A stretch of 64,000 nt of DNA from Colletotrichum lupini (lineage: Eukaryota > Ascomycota > Sordariomycetes > Glomerellales > Glomerellaceae): the NCBI RefSeq assembly GCF_023278565.1, contig NC_064672.1:5022001-5086000 (forward strand), written 5' to 3'. A program made the position numbers and the translations under genes. Every line of letters starts with the position of its first letter. The first letter of the stretch is position 1. Of the stretch, positions 14,985 to 28,878 are shown piece by piece. Under the pieces are notes generated by a model. It was not told where the DNA came from. It ran no database searches and was given only the letters and a program-made list of their open reading frames with translations.

Positions 14985-16228
14985 GAGACCGGTCGATGTG
15001 TGACGACAAGGGGAGAAAAAGGGAAAGAAGGATTTCGAGGAGGGGCAATCGGTCGACTATAAAGGAGTTGCTGCTGTTGCTGCGGCACCTTGCTGAGGTT
15101 TGGCAGGCTAAGGTACTGTCGGATCTGTCTGGACGAATCGAATCGCAGCGCGGGGTCACGATGGAGGGGTATGGCTATCGGTCGGTCGGTGTGGCAGTGT
15201 CACACACACTATGGTCGAGGTCGATTGGGGAGGCCTTTCTGGTGGTGATATGCGGTTGAGTGAGACAGCGGGATTGCCTTTTACGTGGGGTTGCAAGAGC
15301 AAAGAGTATGTGAACAGCTTTTACCGTGAGTAATGGCCGGGTCGGGTCTATCGTGTGCCTGTCCACTTGAGTATTCGCACCGGCTGGGATCGGAGTAGAC
15401 TGCTTGGGAAAAAAAGTACGAAAAAAAAACTTAGTGCTTTGTCGGCAGTGTTCCGCAATCCCTGAGAGGTCAATATTATGTGGAGAAAGGCATGGATCCG
15501 TCTTCGGCTCTTGCTTTACTGGCAGACCTTGGCCTCTCAAGGCCTCTGTATTAGCTGCCTACCTTGCCTGATCCATTGGCGAATGCGATTAGCCAACATG
15601 CATACCCGAAGAAGAATGCTTCCTTCTACTATGTAACGACCAGAGCACCTTTAAATTAGAGCCATTTTGACGATATAATTCGAAGTGGATCGAGGATCGC
15701 ACTATCACCGATAATGGCTGCGATGCATGACCCGGATGCATCAGTGTCGTGCTGTCTATGGTTCATTCAATCTATAGAATACTTCTATTTTGGCCCACCG
15801 CCTGAAACCCAAGAATAAGTCACGGAACCAACACAGAGTGTTTATTTGGACTTTCCCCTTAACATTCGTGTGTTCATAATCATCTGACGAGCTTCGAATT
15901 GGATACTCTACATACTGGACCTCCATACCATCATCAGCCAGCTGAAGTTCCAAGCGGCCTGCACTCCGCAAAGAACCAACCGACGATTCGTAATATGAAG
16001 GCCTCAAAATCGAAAGAGGATAACGCAAGCAGACCTGACCTGGTACTTCCTAAGCCAAGGCCGAGAGAGTCGCCATAAGTATGTACATGTGGTTCGGCAT
16101 TTATTCACAATGCCCTCCCACTCAAAAATCACGCCCGTCTCCCCCATTCCAATGTCCTGTGTCGCCTACCATCCATAATGCAAATGCTGACGTGACCGCA
16201 AAACTGTCTATCTTTGCTCGCTCCCTTC
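14985..16228. other. Intergenic: PRPP synthetase promoter and HECT ligase 3' UTR
   Basis: No gene is supported. An A-tract (15413-15429) and scattered short frames without motifs are all that is seen. Confidence 0.6.
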
Positions 16229-19200
16229 TTATGCAAAGCCGAAGTAGTCGCTTCCTGCTGTGATGGCCTTCATGAGTTGTTGACGAAGCATTTCGTAGTT
16301 CTCGTATTCAGGGAGATCAAGTTCTGTGACAATTGGTTAGTGGATGCATTTCAAACTTGGTTCCAAGGGATAACGTACGGTTGAAGCATGTGTGCGAGCT
16401 GGGAAGGCGCTCCTTGTTGCCATAGTCTCGATGGATGTTGAAGCGGTTGATACCATTCATACCCTCCAGCTCCTTGAATCCATTGAGAGGCACCTTACTG
16501 GTTCCAGTCACGAACTGCAGCAGCTTGGCGCGCTCCTCCTTGTCGAATGAACGGATCGCTCGCCAGAACCATTGGATCTGCGGTGATGACGGAGTGTAAT
16601 TGTGGTATTCCGTGTTGCTCTTCCAGTCGTCAACGTCAATGTCGGGCAAGCCGGAGATGAGAAGTTCCAACTCCTGCTCGTTGAAAATGGAGATGAGATC
16701 CGCGGGAATGATATCATGGAATCCTAGTACAATAGTTAGCAAAATGTCTTCTTTTTCCAGTCTTGCTTGGGTAATCAGACTTACCCTTCAAGAAGTGTTC
16801 CATCTGTTCCTTAACAGATGACAGCAGCTTGTGCTCCACCACCAATCTCACGTAGTCATGCTTGTTCTCCTCGGTGACGGCGATGTCACGACCGCCGGGG
16901 CAAAGGTCAACAGTACGAGTCACGCCAAACTCATCGTCCTCCACCGAGAACGTCTCTGTGATGATGTCCGTGATGTCATTATCGAGCATCCACACCAAAG
17001 ACTTGTAGTAATCCGGATCGAAAGATTCCATGTCCTTGACGGATACCGACTTGCCGAGAATACGCTTGTACACAGCGCGGCTGAAGTAACAGTCGAGAAC
17101 CCGACCCTCATACAAGGCCTTTCCGATGATGCGACCAATGAACTTGAAGAACATGAGATGCTCGTCATTAATGCCACTCAACTTGTTGGGGTGGAATGTG
17201 GTACGGTCAGAGGAGACCGGAATGAAGAGTGCATAGTTGGCATCGAACATTTGCCTGGACAAGACCTGGAACCACTCGCGGGTTACACCTCCGGCGTCGA
17301 CACCCTCCTCGTTGTGGAAGCGAATGTTGAGCTTGCCATACTTCATCTCGTCGCCGGTCTTGAAGTAAAGCGACTTGAAGGAGTCGTGGAAGACATGCTC
17401 GCGACGTACTGAGAGCTGCAACGCAGGGAACGACGGCCGTTGATTGTTACTGGAACGGCTGTGCACACTACGGTTGAAGTAATTGCGTTTGTTGTCGAAC
17501 TCGAGAACCTTTGGATTCTTGACCAGAAGCGAAAACGTTCCGGACATGAGCTTCGGACTGTTGCGGACTAGCTCATTGAGGATGCGACGGTGGTCCTCGG
17601 TGAAGGTGAAGAAGAGGCCGGCCATGCGATTCTCCGGGGGCGGGCTTGATAGCAGCATCTCCTTGCTTGTCTGGTTCTGAGTCTGTGAGTCGTCGTTCAT
17701 AGCGGTATTCTTGCAGACGACCATGAGCGATTCTATCAGTGGCAGAAGGATCGTTGCTACGTTAACCATGTTCTCCCGCTCACGGATAGCGCTGAGACAG
17801 GCGCTCAGTTTCTCCCACATCATGGAGAAGGTCGAGTTGTGGTACAGTGAAGTAACGAGATCCTGCTTTTCGTTGATGCTGGTCTCGGCATCTTCATCTG
17901 CCTTGTCACTCTTCTTCTTGTTGTCGAATAGGTGATCGAGCGCCGTGAGAACACGGAGGAGCTTGTTCTGCTCAGAAGCACCGGGAGAAAACTTGGCAAG
18001 CGCAACACCTTGAATCTCGGTTCCCGACGTAGCCTTCTCAATATGAGGAAGCAGCTCATCGAGATCCGCGACAATGTTCTCACTCAAGACACGAGCTTGG
18101 CGGACCAGTTCCTGTCCGAATGTTGCCTTGGCGCCTGGAATAGCAGACAAGTTCTTGATAGCTGAGATGGTGTTTTGGAACGTCTTGGAGCTACATTCGC
18201 GAGCAACAAAGATCTTGACCACAAGAGTAAGATTGTGCGGCGGAATGATCGGAACCTGCATTTGGCGAGGCGCTTTCTGGGTTGTCGACTTGTCGGTGGT
18301 CTTCGCATTTTCGGCACTTTCACCCTTGGGCTCCTGGACTTCCACGTCGGCGGCAGTCTCGAGGATTGCGTCCTCAGCAGGTTGGGCGGCTGAGGCCGAA
18401 GCGGGATTGGCTTCCGCTGCACTTTCCGCTGCCTTCTTCTTGGCCTCCCGAGCAGCCTTCTCTAGAGCTTCCCGACGGCGTCGCTCCATCGTAGCCAATG
18501 GTACCGTAATCTTATTCAGTAAATCGGCGAGGTAGGCCATAACCACCGAGCTCTCCATCACCAAATCTCTGTCGAGAAGAGTGAGGAGTGAGTTGATTGC
18601 ATACTTGTGGGCCTTGGAGTCCTTGGCCTTGGCCTTGCGGCTGAGTGTACGCTTGAGGGAAGATCCAACCGCCTCATGCTCTGTCAGGAAGAGCATGGGG
18701 ATGTGAGGGTTCTTGGTGGAGAGATCTTGCAGCAGATCCAAGCACTGGTGGACGACCATGAGTGGTGATATCTCCGAGTTGGACTGCTGATGCACAGCAG
18801 CGCTCAGCGACGTCAGAGTCCGCTTAAGGTTCTGAGGGGTCTTGGGGTCTGCGTCCTTATCCTTAGACTTCTTGGCCTTCACAGAGAGTTGGCTGAAGCT
18901 GCGCTCAACAGCTTCCATGTCTGTGCTTCCTTCTTGTAGAATCAAGAGAATGGTGCTGATTACTTCGAGGCGATTTTGACGGTTTTCGCAGACATCGGCC
19001 AGAACACTGAAGAGGTAGTTGCGGATGGAGCCGATCTGGGAAATGAACATGAGCCGAAGCAGAGTAGCAACTCCTGGCTTGTCCAGCATCTGCACAACTG
19101 TCCGCCGCTGTACCTTGTTCTCATTGGCTTCTCCCGATTCGACAGGTGGAGCACCTGGTCGTCGAGCAACGACAGGAGGGCTTCTGCCTGTGACAGCAGG

Positions 19201-22200
19201 GTGAGCGCTGTGTTGCTGGGCAAGCAGACGGGCCTGAGCGGCCATTTCAGGAGGCAAGTGGTCCATTATGTCCTCTCCTTGATCCATGAGAACTTGCTGT
19301 CGCAATTCAGGAGGGAATGTCAAGAGGATGCTTGCCGGGTCCATGTCCACTGCGATCTGGTCTTGGCCCGCGGTTGTCGCCTGGCGGCGCTGCTCATCTC
19401 TCTCTCGCCGGCGCGCATCCTGACGTTCTTGTTGAACGATTTCTAGTCGCAGATCCTCCGGGAGAGCGTCGAGGAACTCTTGGAAGACTTCACCCTGTTC
19501 GCCAGTGGCAGCCTCCTCTCGAGCTTGAGATCTCCTGGTGCTGACCGTTTGTGCGATGACTTCTTCTCTGAATTCCTCTGGTAGAGCCGCCAAATAATCA
19601 GGGTCAATACCGAGTTCAGTGACGTCGACTTCCTCTCCACGGATAGTTGTCATGACGCGACTAGCGTCGTCTGCCGTGTCTTCGGCCAGGGTCGCAGACG
19701 GCTCTTGTGTTTCGACCCCTTCCATGGCTTGCGAGCCAGCACTGTCAGTGTGGCTTTCTTGGGTTGATGCCAAATCACGCTCTCCGGCAGCAGCAGCGGC
19801 CTCCGCAGCGGCACGCTCTTGTTCTTCGCGCTCTTCCGCTTCTTTCTTTTCACGGGCTGCCTTTTCGTTGGCTTCCTTGGCCTCCAAGAGCCTCCGAGCT
19901 TCCTCTTCAAACTTTCTGCGCTCCTCTTCTCGCACTTTACGTCGCTCCTCTTCTTCGGCCTTGAGCTTCTTCTCATACTCCATTGCGGGAGGAACCAGCT
20001 TGGAGAGAAGGATATTGACAAGCTTCTGTGCTTTCTCGATGAAGTGAGCCCCGCCGAAAACCATGCGAGCTTCTTCTTGGTAACGCTCGAATGTCGATTC
20101 GGGGGTAAAGGCGACGGCCTGTTGAGGCTCGTGGTAAGTCGTCTCACGACGGCTGTCTGCCCGAGATTCGCGAGGGGCAACATGGTACTCCCTGACTTCG
20201 CCGCGTCCATTTTGAGTAATGGACAAGTGGACGGCAGATTGACCGTGTCGCATGACCGGAAGAGACGCGACGAGATCGTTGAGGATAGCGATTGGGCTGT
20301 TAGACAAATGCTGTACACCCGGACCAAAAATTTCAGGAGGCAGGCGCAAGCCAATCATACCAGAACCCGGCGCAGGGCGGGGTGATGCTTCACGGCCCTG
20401 GCCGTTTCGGCGCAGAAGAGGATTGACCCCGTCGTCGGCATTGTTAGGCACGGCATTCGGTCTGTGGCGGGGAGAGAAGTAGCTTCGGAAATCTGCAGGG
20501 CCTGTCAGCTGTTCGTTCTGCTGATAGACTGCATCAATGGAGGAGAACATACCGCCCAGAGGATCGCGGCCACCGCCAACCATGAAACCAGGGGGGAATG
20601 GGCTACGGTGTCCATGACGATGGCGATGAGCGTGTTGAGGCTGGCCTCCGAATGGCTCGACGACCAAAGTATCCCATCCGAGAGCAGAAGGGAGGTTGGA
20701 GGATTGGTGGTCATCTAGATGAGTGTTAGCAATCGTAGCATTCGTGGACAGCGAAAAATACTTACGAGGGTAGGCCTCGTCATAGATGAGCTCGTCTTCT
20801 TCCATGTCTTCATCATCGTCTTCATCGTCTACGGCTTGTGTTAGAAAATTGCAGAAGAATAGGCCAAGCTGTCTGAACCTACCGTCTTCATCACGACCAT
20901 CATCAATGTAGTGATCTCCAAGGTCATCCATGTCGTCGCCGTCGTAGTCTTCTGGGTCCATGACTGCTCGGGCCAGATTTTCGATCATGTCCTCAGACTC
21001 CATGCCATGAACGTGAGCCTCTTCGCGGTCCTGGGCTTCCGCCTCATAATCAATGTCTTCATCGTCTTCCTCTTCTTCTTCCTCTGATTCACTCTCCCAA
21101 TCCGAGGCGCCATCGTCCTCGAGAGGGTTGCCGTCTTCGTCGACAATCTCTTCCACAACGTCGAGGTGCTCTTCCATCTCATCCATGTCGTCAGAATCCA
21201 TTTCGTCATCCTCGCTGTCATCGTCATCCTCATCCATGTCATCATCTTCGTCTCCCATGATGACCTCAACGACACCAGGATCCCCATGAAGGCCCTCGAT
21301 GTGACCCATCTCACCCAATTCTTCGTCTTCGTCACTGACGCCATCTTCACCATCATCCGATACTTCTTCTTCGCCATAATCAAGCTCGTCGCCATAGTCA
21401 TCGTCGTACATCTCTTCGTCGTCGTCCTCTACACCTTGAGTTAGTAATGGCATGTAAGTCCAGTCCAGTGCATGATACATACCGTCCTCATCGTCGGACT
21501 CGTCATCGCTTCCACGAGGCTCGAGCATACCAAGAGTAGAGTTACGGTAGAGATCCGGCGTTTCTTCGCGATCGTCATCCATGTCAGACATTGAAGATGT
21601 CGAGATAATGTCGTCTTCGGCGTTTTCGGGAAGAGATGTCGAGGGAAGGACATGGGAGCGGCTCAGTTCTTTGGCGGTATCTGTCAGAACGCGCAGAACT
21701 CTGAGGACATACTTAATGGCCCTCTTGACGCCAGCATGGCTCAGGTCGACTTCGGCGATAGAGGAAGTCAACTTGTCGAGGTAGCCCTTCTCGTACATCA
21801 TCCTGCGTAACTGTGCTTGCGATCGTCCTTGGGGAGAGTCAAGTGCCCGTTGAGATGTCGTTTCCTTGTCCTTCTCGCCAATGATATGGTTCATCAGCTC
21901 GGCGAGACACTGCATCTTCAGGTAGCGAGTGTCAACAGGCTCTTCGGGTGTGGCGGCGCGCTCGTATGCCTTGAGAATAGTGTCCAAAACAAATTTCCGA
22001 ACAAAAAGCAGATCGGGCTCGTCGTCGTATTCAAAGCGATCTCGTGTCTTGTCAATAACCTTTTCCCCTGTCTTGGCTACGAGCGCAACGAGAACCTGTT
22101 GGGCTTGGGCAGAGGTGGCGGCTTTCTTCTTTGATACAATGCTGTCTGCATTGTCGCTGAGATTGCCTTGGCACAAGAGGTCGTGGATGAGATAGTTGAG

Positions 22201-25200
22201 TACATTCGATCGAGGCTTGACGGGCGTGTTCGTTTGCAACGAGATGCTACGCTTGAAGTTGATGAACTCCACCTTGGTCTGATTGTAACTCTGGAGGAGC
22301 TCTGCGAGGCAGTTGAGCAAGAAGCACCGGTAGATGAAGTGCGGATGATCCTCGGCCCTGAAAACCGGCTTTGTGGACTTTTTATCCTTGTCCTTATTAT
22401 CGGCTGCATCCTGGTTGTCTGGCGTTGCCTCTTTAGAAGCGCTTTCTGTGGGAGCGCTTCCTGATGGCGCAATGTTCTCCATGTCCTTCGAGGCCTGTGG
22501 AGGCTCATTGTCATCCACTTCTCTGTATTTGAGCAGCTCGCACAGGAGGAAGTAAATGATGCCGTGGGGATTCTCGACCACCGGCCGTTTCAGCTCAGCT
22601 ACTTGCTTAGGCGCGTCTGCCATTTCCTTGTCGTCCGTTTCTGTGGATTGCTTGACATCATGGATAGACAAGTCCTCCGTGGCCTGCACAGCGGGCTCGA
22701 CGCTCGCCTCTTCCTCGTGGGCTTTGATTTTGGAACCAGAGTCGGGCTCCTTGAGTGCCAATTGTTGGGCACGGCTGCTACCCTCGCTCCCAGGAGTCCA
22801 ACGAGATAGCTTGGTCATCTCATTGGTAATTTCAACAAATAGATCCGGGGACCGCAAAGCAAGAGGCGCCATGTTACGCAGGTATGTGCTGAGATCCAGG
22901 TTTCTCTGAGTTCGTTGAGGATTGTCGAATAGGTTACGAATCTCAGCTCGCATGATTTGCTTCAGTGTCTCCTCGTCTTCGACAATGTGTCTCAGGATAG
23001 ACATGATGCTGCCAGTCGTTTTGCTTTCTTTCAATCGTGCTGAACCAACACCCGCAAGCTGCTTGGCCATGGCAAACAGCCTCCCAAGGTTGTGCTTGTC
23101 TCCAACCTTTTGCGCCATGGCGGGCTTACGTGTCAAAATGACGATGACACGAAGTACAGAGGTTGCGAGTGTCTCCTCCTTCCCGAGGCCGGGAAGCAGC
23201 TCCAGAATTACATCCAGAAGCCTATTTCGCTGTTCAGCAGAAACAATCAAGTTGCGTTGAGGAAGCACAGCAGGCGCAATCGTCTCGCTATCATTGCTTG
23301 GAGGTTTCCATTGCGCTTCAATAGGCTGCTCATCGTATGACAGCAGAAGCTCGACGATCAACAGGATATACGGAATCCAGGGAGGGAGCTCTTTGTTTGA
23401 AGTCGACGACCCTTTCAAGTCGAGGAAAGATATGTACTCGTCCACCTTCTCTCTCAGAGTGTCAATGTTGCATTTGAAGAAACTCTTCTCTTGCATAAGC
23501 AGAGCCAGAAGATGGGCATAAGCAGCAATGCTGGTGCCATTCGACTTTGATTCGCTGTCGTCGAATGACAAGGAGGTCAACGCATTTGCCAGAGTCGCAC
23601 CGACCTCATCCCGAGCATCGTCGTTCGGCTGGCGGAATACCATGGCACTAATTAGCTCAGACAGCTCGATGGCCGAGTGGGGATGAGCCCTGACAACGTC
23701 GAGAGACCTGTCGATGAGATTGCCTCGCAATTTTGATCGTTCTTCGTCGAGTTTCTCCTTGCTTGTCGTCTGAGTTTCGGTGCTAGCGCGGGCCTGTTCT
23801 TCGGTGGTAGCTGCTGGCGTGGAGGCATCGGGCCTCGCTTGGGATTCCCCAGCTATAGCAGGACGTCCGTCGCTGTTGCCATTCCACTCAGATGCTCTGT
23901 TTCCCAGGTCGCCCAGTACGGCATCACCGAGCAGACGGTCCAGCTCCGGAGTGACGAATTCCGGCGCCACGTCAACCGCCATAGCATCGGCATCAGCGGG
24001 TGCAGCAGGTACTGGCGCTGTGTTGTCCGACTGACTGGTCTGGTTTGTTGGCTCAGGGCGTTCGGGATTGTAAGCATCTTCGGGCGGGACCGGGTTCCTT
24101 TGACCGGCCTTGCCAGCCTTGTGAGAACGGCAGTACTCCGTTGCAGAAGGTTGGTTCCAGTTGGCTCTGAAGACAGCTTCGCGGGCCAACTCGACGTCCG
24201 CCCCATCCTCTTCAAGCAGACCGATCAGAGGGGTATGGGCCTGCCAGTTGAACAAGACTGTCGATTTCTTGAACAGCTCGACAGCTGGGGTGTTCCGAGA
24301 TGGTTCTTGGTCACCCGCAGATATGATCTTGAGGATCTCAATCACCTTTGCTACTGCCTCCGGTCGCAACTTCTCGATCAGTGTTGACTCCCAAATCTCA
24401 CGGATGACCGGGAGAACAGCCATTCTCACTTCAACAACAATTTGATGAGATATTGGCGTGTCTGGGCGTCTCTCGGCTGAACGAGGCAGGAGGCCAAACT
24501 GTGCGGTCGAGTCGGAAATGTTCTTACCGTTGACAAGAGCAGCAAAGAACTCGAAGATCTTTCCGAGGCCGAACGAGGCAACACGAGCGCTAGCAGTGGC
24601 CCCTACGTCTGAGTCTCCAGCGTCTTTGCAGATCTCGGCCGAAAACCGACGCACCATGGTCGTGAGAACCTGGAAACCACCCTGATCAAGGAAAGCAACA
24701 AGCACCGGGATGACGACCTGGACCGATGAACGTTCCCCTGATGCTCGAGTATTGTCCATCAACATCTCTGTCAATGTATGAAGCATGATGATCCAGTAGT
24801 GGTACTCCTTGCCCCTAGGCTCAGCAGGGTCAACAGAAGGAGCCAGCTGCGCCAGGATCGTCCCTGACAATTCTCTGGCAATATCAATGTGCTTTGGACG
24901 TGAATAAGCATCGCGTTCACGTCTTGGGAAGAGAGCTTTGCCAAGTTGCTGGAAGAAGGGAAAGGTCGACGGAACCATTGAGTGGAGTAGGATGCGAAGG
25001 GTCTCGTAGTTTTTGTATCGGAACGTCGCTTGTTCTTGTTTTGTTGGTGTCTTGAGCTGAGTGCCAGGAGCTGTAGCAGGCACAGCAGCACTAGGCGCAG
25101 AATCCGACGGCTCGGCCGGGGCTGATGCCGCCTCGGTCTCGCCTTCGCCCTCGCCAACACTCTGAACTCCAGCGGCCCCGGTGATGGAAACCATAACGTC

Positions 25201-28200
25201 ACTCCCAGGAGCTGGCCGCTTAGCCCACCAGTGTTGAGGAAGCACGTTATGCCCAGCACCCTCTTCTGCCAGCACAGCCTTCAGAAGCGGCCCCAGTGAT
25301 TTGACTAATTCGAGATAGTAGTCAAAGACGTTGATGGGATACAGCTGAACTGAGTTGGAGCGTGGTGAAGAGGTGAAACATTCATAGAGCGTCTTGATCA
25401 GCGACTGCGCAGTAAGTAGTGCCTTGACCATTTTGTTGCCATTGAAAATGCGTTCTTGCACCGACGGGTCAAGGCTGCGTACTTCATCGAGGGTCATTCT
25501 GCCGTCGAGGCCGAGGAAAGGGTGAAAGTAGGGAGAGTCATTCTTGTACTCAGCCAAAGGTTTGAGTGTATCGACCGAAGCCTGTGCGCGCCTGAGTAGG
25601 GAGGGCAAGCCGAGAACCGGAGACTGTTCGACAAGCTGAGAAATGACCAGGTGCAGGGTTCGGGCTGCGTGGGAGTCACAAAAGTCATGCGGCAAACTGG
25701 GCAGTTCTGCGACGTCTAGCAGTAGCTCAAGCCCTCCATGGGTAATGAAGTAAGCCTTGAGCGTATTGTTGTTGAGGTAAGCTGAGAGGAAGCTTGACAA
25801 GGCATAGACGTAGGGCGTTATGTCGTTGTAAGCTGTCGCAGACGTGGACGGCTCATCGGAACCCAGAGCTCCCTTCTGCGCCGTAATTTCCGTAGCATCT
25901 GACATTTCGACGTCAAGATTGTCGCCCCTCCCCTTTCCTTTGCCTTCTGTACCGAATTCAGTGGTAGGGTGCAGTACCAGGTCCTTGTACTTCTCATCCG
26001 CTGAAGGAGGGTTCTGTGAACCGTCGCTGATGTACAGTTTCGCGCCCCAGCCAGCAGTCTTGGCCTTGTAAATACCGAAGGATCTGACCCTAGCAACCAT
26101 GTCGATCACAGCATTTGAGATCGGACGCCTCAAGTTAGGGTGGTGCCGGGCGAGTTCGTCAAAGCTGGCGCCCACATTGCTAGCGAGATGAGGGTCGGTT
26201 TCCATGGTATTGACGTGGGCAGGGCTCTCGAAGATTTCGAGAAACGACTCAAGAGCGCGAGAGGAGGCCACCATCTTCATACCTGCATTATTCAAGCAAA
26301 TGGAGTTGAGAACTTGTGGGACAACGTTGATGGCGTCGGATGTTGGCAAGATGCCCTGGGCCAGAGGGCGACGCTCATGTGACTGGGCAATTTCTTCCTC
26401 AGGAGGCGGATGAGGCCGAGTATCAGCGTCGATTTGAATGGAAGCATTAGAGGATTCAGGGCTGCCTTCGTCATCCTCGTCGCGGTTTCTATTGTCTCGA
26501 TCGGTGTTGTTCTCACCATTGTTGTCACCAGGATCAGCGGTGTCTGCCGTTTGCTCCTCAGCGTCCTGCGAAGGTGCGATGGTGGGCTGAGAGGTAACTG
26601 GATGGCCAGTGATGGCTTCCAAATAAGCGACGATGATTCCAGATTCAGAAATGGCAGCGAAGCTTGTAGGGTCATTGTTGATAAAGTCGCTGAGCACCGT
26701 GACAGTAGTCGTCCACAAGACGGATCCATAGCGCTTAGTATTCTGCATGATGTCTCGCAAGCTGGCCAACAGCTCCGATTTGTCAACAAGGTTACGGAGA
26801 AGTCGATCAGTGTTTCCGCCATAGGTGTAAGAGTTCGTCATCATGTGATGGACAAACTTGAGAACCCATTTCAGGGTCTGCTGTTGATTGTAGGGTATCT
26901 CATAGTCAACAACCTGGCAATAGTGTTCAGGTGTGTTGCCCTCTCCAGCTTGCACAAGTTGCTTTGCTTCGGCCACCGTTATGACAAGGAGTTCGGAGAT
27001 GGCATCAAGACCGGATCCGCTGAAGAACGATTGGAACGCATTCTGATACGTCCAAATCAGTCCGTCGAGGAAAGCCAGAATCATGGACTGATTGCGCTGG
27101 GCGACATCCGACCTGATTTTAAGAATCTCCACCAGAATATCCATCAGTCCGGCCGTCACCATCTCAGCTCCGATTCTAGTAGACATGGCCAGGTGAGTCG
27201 TCAAAGAGAAAAGACTGGTACGCCACTCGTCGACTTCCGTGGTATGAATACCGCGGTCGGGTTCACTGGTCTTCATCCCTGCGACAGCCTTTCGGATGAC
27301 GTATAAGAGAATTCCGTGGTTGACATTCGCATTCAGGGCCGACAAAACATCTTGGTATCTTGCAGCATAGTTTGAGATGACCTCAAGGAGGCCCAAGACA
27401 ATTGACTGGAGCCACAGCGGTACTTGAATGGAACCATCGGCCGGCGGGTGAATTAGTTCCGCCAGTTGATAAGCCAACTGATAGCGTCGTGTTTCGTCGT
27501 TGTCATGACGCAGAACCTTCTCGACGAAGGTCGTCTCCGGATGGATGAAGGCCAGGTTTGTGATGGCGAGTAGACGGACGGCAAGCGCTTCCTGTCGAGA
27601 CTCCGCACCCCCAAGAAGAGCCTTGGCTACTCTCAGACGGTTGAGAATCTCATATTTGGCTGAGGCGGGCATATCCGCAGGACATCGTGCAAGGAGCTCG
27701 TAGATGGGCGTGGAGGCAACGACTGATTGCGGCAAATCGAAGATTCGCTGACTCGACTTGGTATGGTCATTGGCGACGATGGGGCTTCGTGTACTTAATG
27801 GCGAAGCCTCGTCAACGCCGGCCTGACGAGCGGATCTTGGAGTGTTATGCTGAGAGCCGGCTGTCGTGCTGCGCCTCAGAGGGGTCGGTGTAGAGGGCAT
27901 GTTGGAACCAATGCGATCATGAGCCGTTGAGACAGGGTGGTCCTTTGCGATCGACGCCACGGTATAGGTGATCTTGATATCTCCCCATCCATTCCAGCGC
28001 CCATTGTCGGGTGTAAGAATAGACCCCAAGTCGTTGGCAAACATGGCTGCGGCGTTTTTATGGCTCGGGGCCTGAGGCTTTTCCTTGCCCTTGGCACTCG
28101 AGGTGGGCGTAGCAGTAGCCAGCGAGTCTGAAAGACTGACGATCGGAGTCTTGGCGAAGGGCAGAGCGACGCTGTTCACGCGGTCGAGGTCGATCTGGTA

Positions 28201-28878
28201 GTGGTTGCTCAGCAGAGCAGTGCTCACTGTGCGGGAGGCGCTTCCTATTCTCTTGACAGAAGCTTGGTAGCGCTGGGCCAACTCGGCGCTGACCTGCAGA
28301 GTTGCAAGAAGAAGCGACAGAACTGTAGTGTTGAGCAGCTTGTTCAGGACCATGCTACTAGAGTAGATGCTTCGGTTGCCGCAGTGCTGCAGGAGTATAC
28401 GGGTGAACTTGAGGACAGCCTCGATCAGCTGCCTATCTCCATCTGCATTGTAGCCCAACTTGACAAGACCATCATTGTCCCAGGTCTGGTCGCCATATTG
28501 TTCAGTCTTAGCGCCTTGGTTGAGGAGCAGATCGCGGCCAAAATCGCGGTTTTGGGGGCCCTGTTCCAGGTTGTAGGTGGTGCAGAAGCAGTCCAAGATG
28601 TCGTCGAATCGGTTGAGAAGAGGGATCCAGTGGTATAAATCACCTCTCGGGTAAGGCCATCTTGTCGGGAACTTGTGGAGGTGGTTTGGAAGGAGAGGCA
28701 AGGGTGTGGAGCATGCCGATGTGACAAAGTCCTTGAGCCATGGAGACTAGGAAAATGGTTAGTGACACTGGCCTGATTTGTACAACAAGAAGGAGAAGAG
28801 AAGAGAAGAGCAGGCAGAGAGATGGCTTACCAAAGTCTCGGCATGCTTGGGCTGCATCTGCTTCGTTATCTTCCCCAT
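16229..28878 (-). CDS. TOM1: Giant HECT E3 ubiquitin ligase, TOM1/HUWE1 family
   Basis: Adds ubiquitin to proteins, in yeast including excess histones and ribosomal proteins. Exon 1 is 28831-28878 ([16 protein letters not shown]) and the main block 16785-28746. The 3' exons are 16379-16723 and 16229-16323. Clear small introns inside the block are 21429-21482, 20829-20882 and 20715-20765; 20493-20552 is probable. The protein is 4,096 residues, or 4,076 with the fourth intron. Order: helical DUF908/DUF913-type N-terminal half; Asp/Glu-rich region around residues 2380-2640; basic-acidic coiled coil ([14 protein letters not shown]); three ubiquitin-binding-type motifs [18 protein letters not shown] and FPPELRQQV near 3000-3110; HECT domain from about 3700. 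Catalytic Cys4063 is in SSHTCFNQL, 33 residues before the terminal GFA. All key HECT parts are intact. Confidence 0.95.
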
